The translations under genes were made by a program, and so were the position numbers. This document shows, piece by piece, positions 17,825 through 26,816 of a stretch of 44,105 bases of DNA (the first letter of the stretch is position 1; every line of letters begins with the position of its first letter). Origin of the DNA: Acidimicrobiia bacterium (GTDB lineage: Bacteria; Actinomycetota; Acidimicrobiia; Acidimicrobiales; Aldehydirespiratoraceae); assembly GCA_021296315.1 (NCBI GenBank), contig JAGWAO010000001.1:1-44105 (forward strand). Direction: 5' to 3'. The notes below the pieces were generated by a model that worked only from the letters and a program-made list of their open reading frames with translations, did not search any database and was not told where the DNA came from.

Positions 17825-18867
17825 CCGGCAGCCTGCAACGGGTGGCCTCCACCCTCCTGCTGGTCGGTGTCTCCTTCCTGCTGACGACGCTGATCCTGTG
17901 GGCGAGCGGCTACCGCGTGAGTGAGGTCTTCTCCGGCGTCATCGAAGGGTCACTGACCGCGACGGGCGCGGCGACCTCATCAATCCGCTGGGCGATCCCG
18001 CTGCTGCTGATCGGCCTGGGAGTGGTGATCGGCTTCCGGGCGGGGTTCTTCAACATCGGCGGCCAGGGACAGTTCTACGTCGGCGCCTGCTGCGCGCTGG
18101 TCGTCTCGCTGGGCTGGCGCGACGGTCCGGCGCCGCTGGTCGTCCTGTGCGGGACGGCGGCGGCGATCATGGCCGGATCGGCCTGGTCGCTGCTGCCCGG
18201 CTACCTGCGAGTGCGCTTCGGCACCGACGAGGTGCTGACCACGTTGATGATGAACTTCATCGGCGCACTCGTGCTCCAGTACTTGACCGCCGGACCCATG
18301 CGCAACCCGTCGGGCACCGGCCAGACGGCGGCCAGCGAGCGCATACCCGAAGCGTTCCGCATCACCGACGGCTCGGGCGTCTCCGCCACGGCCTTGCTGC
18401 TCGTCGGCGGCGTGGCCGTGCTGGTCTGGCTGCTGCTGGAGCGCACCCGCTTCGGGTTGACCATAGTCCTGGTCGGCCGGAACCCGACGATGGCCCGCTG
18501 GCAGGGCATCGACGTACGCCGCGTCGGCCTCGTCACCTTCGCGCTGTCCGGGGCGCTGGCCGGTCTCGCCGGCGCGGTCGAGCTATACGGCCCGGGGGCC
18601 CGACTGGTCACAGGATTCTCCCCCGAGGTGGGCTTCACCGCCGTAGTGGTGGCGCTGGTCGGCCTGCTCAGCGTCTGGGGCACCGCCGCGGCCGCCATCT
18701 TCTTCGGCGGCCTGCAGTCGGCCATCCTGTTCCTGCCCATCGTGACGGATCTTCCGCCTCCCGCCCTGGTGCTGCTGCACGGCATGGTGGCGCTGCTGGT
18801 CACCGTCAAGTTCCGGTCAGTGCGCTGGCGCCGGCCAGGGTCCCCGGCGGAGGCTCTCACGGCCTGA
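17821..18867 (+). CDS. ABC importer permease, first subunit
   Basis: A 348-residue inner-membrane permease of the BPD_transp_2 family (YufP/BmpB-like). Long hydrophobic segments run throughout, with the family motifs GFRAGFFNIGGQGQFYVGA and VLTTLMMNFIGALVLQYL. It forms half of the membrane channel. GTG start at 17821 in a GTGA overlap with the ATPase gene; the stop overlaps the next start (TGATG at 18865-18869). The partner permease follows, as in nucleoside transport operons. Confidence 0.93.
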   Translation: MTGSLQRVASTLLLVGVSFLLTTLILWASGYRVSEVFSGVIEGSLTATGAATSSIRWAIPLLLIGLGVVIGFRAGFFNIGGQGQFYVGACCALVVSLGWRDGPAPLVVLCGTAAAIMAGSAWSLLPGYLRVRFGTDEVLTTLMMNFIGALVLQYLTAGPMRNPSGTGQTAASERIPEAFRITDGSGVSATALLLVGGVAVLVWLLLERTRFGLTIVLVGRNPTMARWQGIDVRRVGLVTFALSGALAGLAGAVELYGPGARLVTGFSPEVGFTAVVVALVGLLSVWGTAAAAIFFGGLQSAILFLPIVTDLPPPALVLLHGMVALLVTVKFRSVRWRRPGSPAEALTA

Positions 18868-19784
18868 TGGAACAGATCCTGGCCACCACGCTTCGCTCGG
18901 CCGCTCCACTGGTGCTGGTTGCCACGGCAGGCGTCTTCGCCTTCCGGGCCGGGATCTTCCACCTCGGACTCGAGGGTCTGATGATCACCGGTGCCTTCAC
19001 GACTGTGGCCGTCGGCGAGGCCACCGGGTCGGTGGAACTCGGCATCCTCGCAGCCATCGGCGTATGCATGGCCCTGTCGGCGGTGTACTGGTGGGTCATC
19101 GGACCCCTCGGCGCCAACGTCATCATCGCCGGGCTGGGACTCACCTCCGTCGGCCTCGGCGGCACCGCCTTCGCACTGGGAGCCATCTTCGACCGGCGCG
19201 GCTCCATGTTCACCGACGTGGTGCTGCCCCGACCCGTGAGCGGGACCACGTCGGGTCCGGGCGTCATCGTCTCGGAGCACTCGATCCTCGTATGGATCAC
19301 GCCGCTGATAGTGCTGGCCGCCTGGATTGTGCTGCGGCGCAGCCGTTTCGGGCTGCGCATGACCGCGGCAGGCGAGTACCCCTTCGCGGCTCGCACCGCC
19401 GGGGTCAACCCGTCGATCGTGCGGCTCCAGGCGCTGCTCATCGCTGGCGGGCTGTGCGCTCTGGGAGGCGCGGAACTGTCGGTCGGAGCGCTGCACAATT
19501 TCACCGAGAACATGACCAACGGCCGGGGGTTCATCGCCTTCGTGGCGGTCATCTTCGGGGCCTGGCATCCCATCGGCGCAGCATTCGCCGGCTTGTTCTT
19601 CGGCTTCGCCGACGCCATCGGCATCCAGTCGCAGATCAACATCACCGAGCGGGTACCGAGGGAGTTCGTCCTGATGATCCCCTTCGTGCTCACGATCTTC
19701 GCCGTCTGGCTGGGCGGGCTCTGGCGCCGCCGCTCCCTGGAGGCCGAAGCGGGCTATGCCGAACTGAGGGAACCCGACTATTGA
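18867..19784 (+). CDS. ABC importer permease, second subunit
   Basis: A 305-residue BPD_transp_2 permease (YufQ/BmpC-like). The start MEQILATTLRSAAPLVLVATAG and the motif GIFHLGLEGLMITGAFTTV are characteristic of the second subunit. It completes an importer of one lipoprotein, one double ATPase and two permeases. The ATG at 18867 overlaps the upstream TGA by one base. It is the last gene of the operon; 46 bp downstream is the 3' end of a truncated gene on the other strand, with no clear terminator between. Confidence 0.93.
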   Translation: MEQILATTLRSAAPLVLVATAGVFAFRAGIFHLGLEGLMITGAFTTVAVGEATGSVELGILAAIGVCMALSAVYWWVIGPLGANVIIAGLGLTSVGLGGTAFALGAIFDRRGSMFTDVVLPRPVSGTTSGPGVIVSEHSILVWITPLIVLAAWIVLRRSRFGLRMTAAGEYPFAARTAGVNPSIVRLQALLIAGGLCALGGAELSVGALHNFTENMTNGRGFIAFVAVIFGAWHPIGAAFAGLFFGFADAIGIQSQINITERVPREFVLMIPFVLTIFAVWLGGLWRRRSLEAEAGYAELREPDY

Positions 19785-19830
19785 GGGAACGGCCCCGCTC
19801 ACAACACACCGGTGGATCCAGGCTAAGGAC

Positions 19831-20100
19831 TCAGCTGACTGGGTCCTCGGGGGAGTCCTCGTCGGAGGCGGGAGGGCGGAGGTCGCGCCCCTTGAATGAA
19901 CGACAGAGGCGACCGGCGACGAGCGGAAGCGTGGAGGTGACCGCTCCAAGATGGGCGGCCAGCGCGAAGGGGTCGCGCCCGAACGTCTCGTTCACCCAGA
20001 GCTGGGAGTAGCCGAGATCTTCGACTCGCCTAGCGAAGGCTGCTGCATCGGCCCCGCGGAGCGCGTCGGGGGCCGCCCAGCACCCGCGTTCCACCGCCAT
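19831..20100 (-). pseudogene. Truncated F420-dependent oxidoreductase copy
   Basis: An 89-codon frame starting MAVERGCWAAPDAL. Its first 63 residues match the intact oxidoreductase (7489-8385) at 46 positions, up to AHLGAVTSTLPLVAG. It then runs into 26 unrelated residues (CRSFKGRDLRPP...) and stops. The remaining 230 residues, including the barrel and F420 site, are absent. The ATG and ribosome site (AAGGGAG) are preserved and the upstream DNA is also homologous. This is a 5' fragment left by deletion, or by insertion of the neighbouring importer operon. Confidence 0.82.
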
Positions 20101-20370
20101 GTGTACTCCCTTCAGCCGGCTCGCTCCCAACGGTACCGGCGGTTGCAGACCACGTCGCCCCAACCACGGGCTGAGCCTCAGCCTCCCACTGCCTCCAAGG
20201 GCGGCCGCGCCCGCCGCCAGCCATCATGTCCGTAGCGAGCCGCGTTGGGCCTTCACCACACCGATGAGGGGTCCCGACTCCTCAAGGGCCGATCGCAGGG
20301 CGGTCAAGCGGCGCTGCTTGGCCTCAGCATCGGGGACGTCTGGTTGTTCGGCCAATATCATCGCACGCCG
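20101..20370. other. Spacer before membrane protein A
   Basis: This 270-bp spacer holds the leader of the truncated F420 gene at its left side (20101-20165, homologous to 8386-8460). Near its right edge TATCAT (20356-20361) lies 9 nt before the ATG of membrane protein A, compatible with a -10 box and a leaderless or very short-leader transcript. A 45-codon frame on the minus strand (20224-20361) has no ribosome site and I do not call it a gene. Confidence 0.5.
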
Positions 20371-22008
20371 ATGCGAAAGCAGGGATCGCTGGTCCGGCAA
20401 TGGCTGCTCACGGCCGCGCCGACGCTGATCGTCGCCGTCCCCTTGGTGGGACTCTCGCTCCAGGGAGACGAGCGCCGGCGGCTCTATCGCTCGGCGCACC
20501 ACTACAGCGGCAACCCCATCAAATCTGCCCGCTCAGCGCTTCGAAATGTCGACGCGTACCTGGACGCCGGAAACTTCCGACCGATAGGACGCTTCGCAGA
20601 GGGCCTCCAGCACGGGGTCGTGCTGGAGGCCAGCGAACTCACGGGAATGGCCCCGCACACGACCCTGGGCGTGGTCAGGCTGACTATGGTGCTGGCTCTG
20701 TCGCTGATCTGTGCCCAGATCGTAGCAGCGCTGGCGAGATCCGCCGGATTGACCCGGCCGAAGCGGATCCTGGCCCTGTACCCGCTGGCGCTCGGAACCG
20801 TTCTTGTCGCCAACGGACACTCGGGAGCGCTCGCTCAGTTCTCGTTCGTGTTCATCGGCGCCGTGGCGGTGATACTGGCCACCGCCCTCGCGGTGGCGCG
20901 CGACGCAGACATGGAGATCCGCGGACTGCGATGGCACGAGCCCGTGACGATGAGCCTGCTCGGAGCGGCGACGGCCATGACCTACGACCTCGTGTATGCC
21001 GCCCCTGCCGTCGCGCTGGCCTATGGGGCCGCTCGGGCCGGAGCCTCGAGGATGCCTCTCCGCGACAGCATGCGCACCGCCGCGGCACGACGGTGGGCGG
21101 CCCTTGCCGTCGGGTTCCTAGCGGTGTTCATTCCTGTTCGCATCGTGATCGCACAGCGCTGCGGCCAAGGATCCTGCTATCAAGGCTCGGAACTCGGCCT
21201 GTCGTCTGATGTGGCCGAACTCGCTGCAAGCCGATCTCTGACGGCAACGCCCATCGAGGGCTGGTCTCACAACGCCTCGATCATCCGGGACTCCGGCGGG
21301 AGCCTAGGCCTGCCCGACCTGTTCACGACCTCGCTCCCGGCTCTCCTGGTGCTCGCAATCGTCGCAGCCACGGCTGGTGCCGCAGTCAGGATGGGGGCAC
21401 AGCCGTCAACGGCCAGGGGTCCACTAGGGAACACCCCCGGAGATGAGGAGGGCACGGACGGCCGGCGAGCATGGACGCGCCTCGCCGCAGCCCTGGTGGC
21501 ATTGGGTACCGTCACGGTTGTGCTGGCTGCGCTGGTGGGCAGCCTGTCGCGATGGGCGCAGCAGACACGCCCTCCCACCGGCCAGGCATGGCGGGAGACG
21601 CTCTTGGGCCAGGTCGGATGGTCCCTTGTGATTCTCGGTGTGCTGGCGATGCTGTTGGGATTGATCCGCTCACCAGCAGTGGCGAAGGCTGCCGGCGTCG
21701 GCGCGTGTGCTCTCCTCGGGGCTTGCCTGACCCTCACCCTTCTCGCCAACAGCCGTCTGGCCGTCGCAGACCGGCACGACCAGGTCTCGGCGATCACCGA
21801 CCAGATCGCGTCCGAGACCGTCAACGTCGATACGACCAGCGGCGGCAACGCTCGCCGCTGTGAATTGATCGACCGCTACACAGAACTGGTGCCGCCCCAC
21901 CTCTGGATCGCCGGCCCGGGACTGCGTGCCGACCTCGACGACCTGATGGTCGGTCGATACGGCTGGCCGTTCTGCGATCCCGCCCGCAAGAGCGAGGCCG
22001 GTCAGTAG
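20371..22008 (+). CDS. Uncharacterised polytopic membrane protein A
   Basis: A 545-residue protein of no family I recognise, paralogous to 30762-32474. Roughly ten or more hydrophobic segments are spread over the chain. Conserved in both copies: VPLVGxSLQGDER after the first membrane segment (Gly32-Asp33-Glu34), GNFRPxGR (67-74), RRWAALxVGFLxVFIPVRI, a CxxxxCY pair, WRETLLxQVxWS, and a soluble C-terminus NARRCxLID...ELVPxHL...GWPFCD. An acidic pair just after the first membrane segment recalls GT-C glycosyltransferases, but this is only a guess. Start chosen because residue numbering then matches the paralogue exactly. Convergent with ahcY, overlapping 7 bp. Confidence 0.8.
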   Translation: MRKQGSLVRQWLLTAAPTLIVAVPLVGLSLQGDERRRLYRSAHHYSGNPIKSARSALRNVDAYLDAGNFRPIGRFAEGLQHGVVLEASELTGMAPHTTLGVVRLTMVLALSLICAQIVAALARSAGLTRPKRILALYPLALGTVLVANGHSGALAQFSFVFIGAVAVILATALAVARDADMEIRGLRWHEPVTMSLLGAATAMTYDLVYAAPAVALAYGAARAGASRMPLRDSMRTAAARRWAALAVGFLAVFIPVRIVIAQRCGQGSCYQGSELGLSSDVAELAASRSLTATPIEGWSHNASIIRDSGGSLGLPDLFTTSLPALLVLAIVAATAGAAVRMGAQPSTARGPLGNTPGDEEGTDGRRAWTRLAAALVALGTVTVVLAALVGSLSRWAQQTRPPTGQAWRETLLGQVGWSLVILGVLAMLLGLIRSPAVAKAAGVGACALLGACLTLTLLANSRLAVADRHDQVSAITDQIASETVNVDTTSGGNARRCELIDRYTELVPPHLWIAGPGLRADLDDLMVGRYGWPFCDPARKSEAGQ

Positions 22009-23426
22009 CGGTAGTGGTCGGGCTTGTACGGCCCGTCGGCGTCCACGCCGATGTAGTCGGCCTGGTGGGGCGTCAGCCTGGTCAGGCGCACGCCGAGCGC
22101 GTCGAGGTGCAGGCGGGCCACCTCCTCGTCGAGGCGGCGGGGCAGCGTGGTCACCGCGATCGGCATCTCGGTGCCGTTGGCGTGCAGGTCCATCTGGGCC
22201 AGGACCTGGTTGGTGAAGCTGCACGACATCACGAAGCTGGGATGTCCGGTGGCGTTGCCCAGGTTCAGCAAGCGGCCCTCCGAGAGCACGATCACCGAGT
22301 GGCCGTCGCCGAAGACGTACTCGTCGACCTGGGGCTTGATGTTGACCCGCTGCACGTCCGACATCCGGTTCAGCCCCGCGATGTCCACCTCGTTGTCGAA
22401 GTGGCCGATGTTGCCCACCACGGCCTGGTGCTTCATGCGGGCCATGTGACCGGCGCTGATGACGCCCGCGTTGCCGGTGGCGGTGACGAAGATGTCGCCG
22501 ACGGCCACCACCGCCTCGAGGGTGTTCACCTCGTAGCCCTCCATGGCGGCCTGCAGGGCGCAGATGGGGTCGATCTCGGTGATGATCACCCTGGCCCCCT
22601 GGCCCCTGAGCGCCGCCGCGCAGCCCTTGCCGACATCGCCGAAGCCGCACACCACGGCCACCTTCCCACCGATCATCACGTCGGTGGCCCGGTTGATGCC
22701 GTCGATAAGCGAGTGACGACATCCGTAGTAGTTGTCGAACTTGGACTTGGTGACCGAGTCGTTCACGTTCACGGCCGGGAACAGCAGCTCGCCCCGCTCC
22801 AGCATCTGGTGCAGCCGCATCACGCCCGTGGTCGTCTCCTCGGACACCCCCCGGATGGACGGCACGATCCGGGAGAAGAAGCCGGGGTCTTCGGTGGCGA
22901 TCGTCCGCAGCCGGTCGAGCACCACCGACCACTCCTCGGAGTCGTCGCCGGCAGCCTCGGGCACCGCACCAGCCCGCTCGTACTCGAGCCCCCTGTGGAC
23001 CAGCAGCGTGGCGTCGCCGCCGTCGTCGAGGATGAGGTTCGGCCCGCGGCCGTCGGGCCACCTGAAGATCTGCTCCGTCGCCCACCAGTAGTCCTCCAGG
23101 GTCTCACCCTTCCAGGCGAACACCGGCACGCCCCGGGGCTCGTCGACGGTGCCACCAACGCCGACGGCGACCGCGGCGGCGGCATGGTCCTGGGTCGAGA
23201 AGATGTTGCAGCTCGCCCACCGGACCTGGGCGCCCAGTGCGACCAGCGTCTCGATGAGCACCGCGGTCTGGACCGTCATGTGCAGCGATCCGGCGATCCG
23301 GGCGCCGGCGAGGGGCTGGTCGTCGGTGTAGCGGCCCCGAAGCGCCATCAACCCGGGCATCTCGTGCTCGGCCAGACGGATCTCGGCGCGGCCCAGCGGG
23401 GCCAGGGAGAGGTCGGCGACACGCAT
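22002..23426 (-). CDS. ahcY: Adenosylhomocysteinase (SAH hydrolase)
   Basis: A 474-residue S-adenosylhomocysteine hydrolase, which splits the product of methyl transfer into adenosine and homocysteine. Seen are the N-terminal [13 protein letters not shown] and [16 protein letters not shown], the NAD-binding loop [13 protein letters not shown], and the signature [13 protein letters not shown]...[18 protein letters not shown]. The C-terminal KPDHYRY is the conserved end that reaches into the partner subunit. The start is ATG 23424-23426, 4 nt after the SIS isomerase stop, so it is last in the manB-Trm112-SIS-ahcY operon. No SAH riboswitch is visible, as expected inside an operon. Confidence 0.97.
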   Translation of the reverse strand: MRVADLSLAPLGRAEIRLAEHEMPGLMALRGRYTDDQPLAGARIAGSLHMTVQTAVLIETLVALGAQVRWASCNIFSTQDHAAAAVAVGVGGTVDEPRGVPVFAWKGETLEDYWWATEQIFRWPDGRGPNLILDDGGDATLLVHRGLEYERAGAVPEAAGDDSEEWSVVLDRLRTIATEDPGFFSRIVPSIRGVSEETTTGVMRLHQMLERGELLFPAVNVNDSVTKSKFDNYYGCRHSLIDGINRATDVMIGGKVAVVCGFGDVGKGCAAALRGQGARVIITEIDPICALQAAMEGYEVNTLEAVVAVGDIFVTATGNAGVISAGHMARMKHQAVVGNIGHFDNEVDIAGLNRMSDVQRVNIKPQVDEYVFGDGHSVIVLSEGRLLNLGNATGHPSFVMSCSFTNQVLAQMDLHANGTEMPIAVTTLPRRLDEEVARLHLDALGVRLTRLTPHQADYIGVDADGPYKPDHYRY

Positions 23427-23430
23427 GTCG

Positions 23431-24381
23431 CTACCGGCCGCCGGCCCGGCGGGCCGCCACCCCGGCCACCGCGTCGCCGACCAGCACCAGGTCCAGCAAC
23501 TGGGCCAGGGCACCCTCGCCGGCCGCCCTCACCTCGTGGACAGTGGTCGGAGCGCCGTCGAGCAAGTCGATGCGGTCGGCGAGCCCCACCGGCTCGAAGT
23601 CGTGGCGCAGCACGATCGTGGTGACGCCGGATGGGATCGGCCGGGCCAGCGTTCCCCAGGACGCGGCCTCGGCCTCGTCGGCCGGGAGGTTGCGCCGCAC
23701 CGACGACACGCCGCCGATCCGGTCCAACCGATGGACCCAGCGGCGGGCCGCGTGCTTGCCCACGCCCCCGGCCCCGCAGACCACCGCCATGCGGTCCTGC
23801 ACGCTCGCGGCCAGGGCCTCCGCCGGCGAAGGATCGGCGTCCATGAGCCTGCGACGGGCCTCGATCTGCTCTGCGCTGTCGGAGATCAGCCTGTTCATGC
23901 CGTCCAGCACGCCGACGCGCTCGAGCAGCACCAGCACCGGCACGATCACCACGCCGAGCCCGGCAGCCGGGCCGGCGGACGGGTCCACCCGAGCTATCGG
24001 AACGCCCCACCCTGCGCACAGCGCCATCAGTTCCCCGCCGGAGGTGACGGCCACCATGCGCGCCCCGCTGGCTGCCGCGACACGGGCCGCGGCCACGGTC
24101 GGCTGGTCGTCGCCGGACTGCGAGACCGCCACTACCAGCGAGGACTCCGAGAGCCACGCCGGGCTGATGCCGCCGGTGGCCAGTACCGGCACGGAGCCCT
24201 GGAGGTGCGCGACCGACTCCACCACATCGCCGGCCACCCCTCCCCCGCCTGCCCCCACGATCACCACTTCGGAGATCTCGCCCGGAGCAGGCAGGCCCTC
24301 TGCGTCGGCGGCCGCCACGGCAGCATCGCGCACCTGGTCGGGCAGGTGCCGGAGCGCTTCGAACAGGTCGTCGGTGGCCAT
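23431..24381 (-). CDS. SIS-domain phosphoglucose/phosphomannose isomerase-like protein
   Basis: A 316-residue protein of the bifunctional phosphoglucose/phosphomannose isomerase type. The first SIS domain begins [17 protein letters not shown] and contains [14 protein letters not shown]; a second half follows ([19 protein letters not shown]). Archaeal and actinobacterial relatives interconvert fructose-6-P with glucose-6-P or mannose-6-P. The usual Gly-Met-Gly-Gly-Ser loop is changed to GAGGGGVAG, so activity is uncertain. Next to manB it would supply mannose phosphates. It lies 15 nt downstream of the Trm112-like gene. Confidence 0.82.
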   Translation of the reverse strand: MATDDLFEALRHLPDQVRDAAVAAADAEGLPAPGEISEVVIVGAGGGGVAGDVVESVAHLQGSVPVLATGGISPAWLSESSLVVAVSQSGDDQPTVAAARVAAASGARMVAVTSGGELMALCAGWGVPIARVDPSAGPAAGLGVVIVPVLVLLERVGVLDGMNRLISDSAEQIEARRRLMDADPSPAEALAASVQDRMAVVCGAGGVGKHAARRWVHRLDRIGGVSSVRRNLPADEAEAASWGTLARPIPSGVTTIVLRHDFEPVGLADRIDLLDGAPTTVHEVRAAGEGALAQLLDLVLVGDAVAGVAARRAGGR

Positions 24382-24396
24382 GGCCAGCTGTCCCGC

Positions 24397-24660
24397 TCAG
24401 CCTGCGCCGTCGTCGCCGGCGCCAGCCTCAACAAAGGTGGGGGCGACCCCGTCGGCCTCCGCCTTGGCCATCAGGCGCTCATGCTCGGTGTCGTCGATCG
24501 AGGCGGCCTCGTCCATCAGCATCACGGGGATCCCGTCGTCCACCCGGTAGCGGAGACGCAGCCGGGGGTTGTACAGGCTCTCCTCGTCGGCGAAGTAAAG
24601 GAGCGGGCCCTTGTCGCTGGGGCAGGCGAGAATCTCCAGCAGGCGGGCATCGAGCGTCAC
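24397..24660 (-). CDS. Trm112-like small protein
   Basis: An 87-residue protein with the start LDARLLEILACPSDKGPLLYFADEE and the DGIPVMLMDEA motif of the Trm112p-like (UPF0434) family. Eukaryotic and archaeal Trm112 stabilises methyltransferases; the role of the bacterial protein is not established. The zinc cysteines of the canonical family are reduced to one (ACPSDKG), a usual state in actinobacteria. Its place between manB and the SIS isomerase and near ahcY is a known actinobacterial arrangement. Confidence 0.88.
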   Translation of the reverse strand: MTLDARLLEILACPSDKGPLLYFADEESLYNPRLRLRYRVDDGIPVMLMDEAASIDDTEHERLMAKAEADGVAPTFVEAGAGDDGAG

Positions 24661-24700
24661 GCGGCCACCTCCTATGCAGCGGGCGGGCAGTGCCCAGATG

Positions 24701-26080
24701 CTACGGGCGAGCGCCGCCTATCCGCTCGGCCTCTGGGGAGATGAGGCCCAGTACCTCAGTCACTCGAGCCGCCATGCCGGCCGGGTCGCTGGACTCCAGG
24801 TTCAGGCGCAGCAGGGGCTCGGTATTCGACGGCCTGAGGTTGAACCACCAGCGGCCGCAATCGACGGTCAGACCGTCGAGCCGGTCCTGCTCGCAGTCCG
24901 CGAACGCGGCCGCCACTCGCCCGATCGCCCCACTCCGGTCCGGTACCTCGGTGTTGATCTCGCCCGACGCCGCGTAGCGGTCCAGCGGAGCGGCCAGGTC
25001 GCTGAGGTTGCCGTCGTGACGGCTGAGCGCCTCCAGCACGACCATCACCGCGATCATGGCGCTGTCGGCGCCGTAGTTGTCCCGGAAGTAGTAGTGACCG
25101 GAGTGCTCGCCTCCGAACACCGCCCTGCTGGAGGCCATGGCCTGCTTCATGAACGAGTGCCCCACCCGGGTCCGGACGGTTCGACCTCCCAGTTCCTCCA
25201 CCACCTCCTCCAGGGCTCTGGAGCAGATCACGTTGTGCACGACCGTCGCGCCGGGATCACGCTCGAGCATCACGGTGGCGATGAGCGCCGCGGTGAGCGA
25301 GCCCGAAAGGGGTCGGGACAGCTCGTCCACCACGAACACCCGGTCGGCGTCGCCGTCGAAGGCCAGGCCAGCATCGGCCGAGACGGCCTCGACCCTGTCC
25401 TGGACATCCCGGAGGTTCTCGGGCTTGAGGGGGTCGGCCGGGTGGTTGGGGAACGTTCCGTCCAGCTCAGGATGGAGGTAGTCGACGGTGAAGGGCAGCC
25501 GATCGAACACGGCGGGAGCGACGAGACCGCCCATGCCGTTCGCAGTGTCCACCGCCAGCCGCAGCGGCTGCAGCGCACCGGGGCTCACGAAGGACAGCAC
25601 ATGTTCGACGTAGCGGTCCAGGAGGTCGCGGCGGGCAACCGCGCCAGCGGTGGCAGCTCGGGGCGGCCCGGAGAGGGCGCGGGCCTTGATGTGCTCCAGT
25701 CCCGTGCCCGCGCCGATCGGCGACGCGCCCGGGCCGCAGAGCTTGATGCCGTTGTAGCCGACCGGGTTGTGGGACGCGGTGAACATCGCCCCGGGGATGT
25801 CGAGCAGCCCGGAGGCGAAGTACACCATCTCGGTCGCGCACATGCCGATGTCCACCACATCGACACCGGCCGCGGTCGCGCCCCGGCAGAAGGCGGCCGA
25901 CAGGTCCGCGCCGTCGGGGCGCATGTCGCGGCCGACCGCGATGCGGGCCGCGCCGTGGTCGCGCCCGTGACCACCGAAGGCCGCGCCGATGGCGAAGCAC
26001 GCCTCCGCGTCGATCTCGGACCCCACGATCCCGCGAATGTCGTAGGCCTTGAAGATGGTGTCGAGATCGGCCACTGCCAC
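24701..26080 (-). CDS. manB: Phosphomannomutase/phosphoglucomutase
   Basis: A 459-residue alpha-D-phosphohexomutase that makes mannose-1-phosphate for GDP-mannose. The N-terminal FKAYDIRG, the phosphoserine loop FTASHNPVGYNGIK, the metal site FDGDADRVFVVD, the sugar loop GEHSGHYYFRDN and the phosphate-binding RPSNTEPLLRLNLE appear in order. Start is GTG 26078-26080 or GTG 26072-26074; both fit the family length, and longer readings overlap the upstream glycosyltransferase. First committed step for the GDP-sugar genes gmd and rmd in this window. Confidence 0.94.
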   Translation of the reverse strand: MAVADLDTIFKAYDIRGIVGSEIDAEACFAIGAAFGGHGRDHGAARIAVGRDMRPDGADLSAAFCRGATAAGVDVVDIGMCATEMVYFASGLLDIPGAMFTASHNPVGYNGIKLCGPGASPIGAGTGLEHIKARALSGPPRAATAGAVARRDLLDRYVEHVLSFVSPGALQPLRLAVDTANGMGGLVAPAVFDRLPFTVDYLHPELDGTFPNHPADPLKPENLRDVQDRVEAVSADAGLAFDGDADRVFVVDELSRPLSGSLTAALIATVMLERDPGATVVHNVICSRALEEVVEELGGRTVRTRVGHSFMKQAMASSRAVFGGEHSGHYYFRDNYGADSAMIAVMVVLEALSRHDGNLSDLAAPLDRYAASGEINTEVPDRSGAIGRVAAAFADCEQDRLDGLTVDCGRWWFNLRPSNTEPLLRLNLESSDPAGMAARVTEVLGLISPEAERIGGARP

Positions 26081-26087
26081 CCGGAAC

Positions 26088-26816
26088 CTAGCTCTGGAGT
26101 CTGTTCGGATAGCGGCCGAGCAGCGCCCGGGCCCGGATGCGGCCCATGTCGAGCACCAGTTCCCAGCCGTCACTGACGACCCGCACCGACGACACGTCGC
26201 TGTTGACCACCTCGACCGGCACCTGGCGCACTTCCATGCCGAGACGGTCGGCCAGGAAGAGCACCTCGACATCGAAGGAGAACCGGTCCATCACCGACGC
26301 ATCCAGCACCGCGGCCGCCGCCTGCCGGGAGAACGCCTTCAGGCCGCACTGGGTGTCGCGGCCCCGTCCGAGCCTCAGCATCCCGCGCATCAGGCCGACG
26401 ACCAGGCTTCCTGCTCTCCGCAGCCCCGACGGGGCGGTCACCGCCACCGAGTCGGGATGGCGGCGGTCGCCGACCGCCATATCGGCTCCCCGCTCCACCT
26501 CATCGAGCAGCCCGACGAGCTGGTTCGGCCCATAGGCGAGATCAGCGTCGGTGAAGGCCACCACCTCTCCCGAAGAGGCCCGTATCCCGGCCCTGACCGC
26601 CTCTCCCTTGCCCCGGTTCACCCCGAACTCAACCACGACATCGGCACCCGCAGCCCGAGCCGCGCCGGCGGTGCCGTCGTCGGAGCCGTCGTCGACCACC
26701 AGGATCTCTGCGCCGCCGGAGGCGTCGACCCCGGCGAGGGCGGCCCGCAGAGCGGTCACAGTGTCGCCGATGCGGCCGGCCTCGCAGTAGGCCGGCACGA
26801 TCACCGAGAACCTCAC
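26088..26816 (-). CDS. Family 2 glycosyltransferase, dolichol-phosphate type
   Basis: A 242-residue cytoplasmic or membrane-associated GT2. The N-terminal FSVIVPAYCEAGRI, VVDDGSDDGT, the metal motif FTDADLAYGP and the late QCGLKAF / DRFSFDVEVLFLADRLG pattern resemble ALG5/DPM-type enzymes that load a sugar on a polyprenyl phosphate. There is no C-terminal membrane segment. GTG start at 26816 overlaps the stop of the large membrane protein gene (GTGA), suggesting the lipid-linked sugar is used by that membrane protein (inference). Confidence 0.88.
   Translation of the reverse strand: MRFSVIVPAYCEAGRIGDTVTALRAALAGVDASGGAEILVVDDGSDDGTAGAARAAGADVVVEFGVNRGKGEAVRAGIRASSGEVVAFTDADLAYGPNQLVGLLDEVERGADMAVGDRRHPDSVAVTAPSGLRRAGSLVVGLMRGMLRLGRGRDTQCGLKAFSRQAAAAVLDASVMDRFSFDVEVLFLADRLGMEVRQVPVEVVNSDVSSVRVVSDGWELVLDMGRIRARALLGRYPNRLQS

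Noticed and set aside
20224-20361. 45-codon minus-strand frame (MILAEQPDVPDAEAKQRR...) before membrane protein A
   Set aside because: No ribosome site, no recognised family, and it overlaps the promoter region of gene A. Could be chance in GC-rich DNA.
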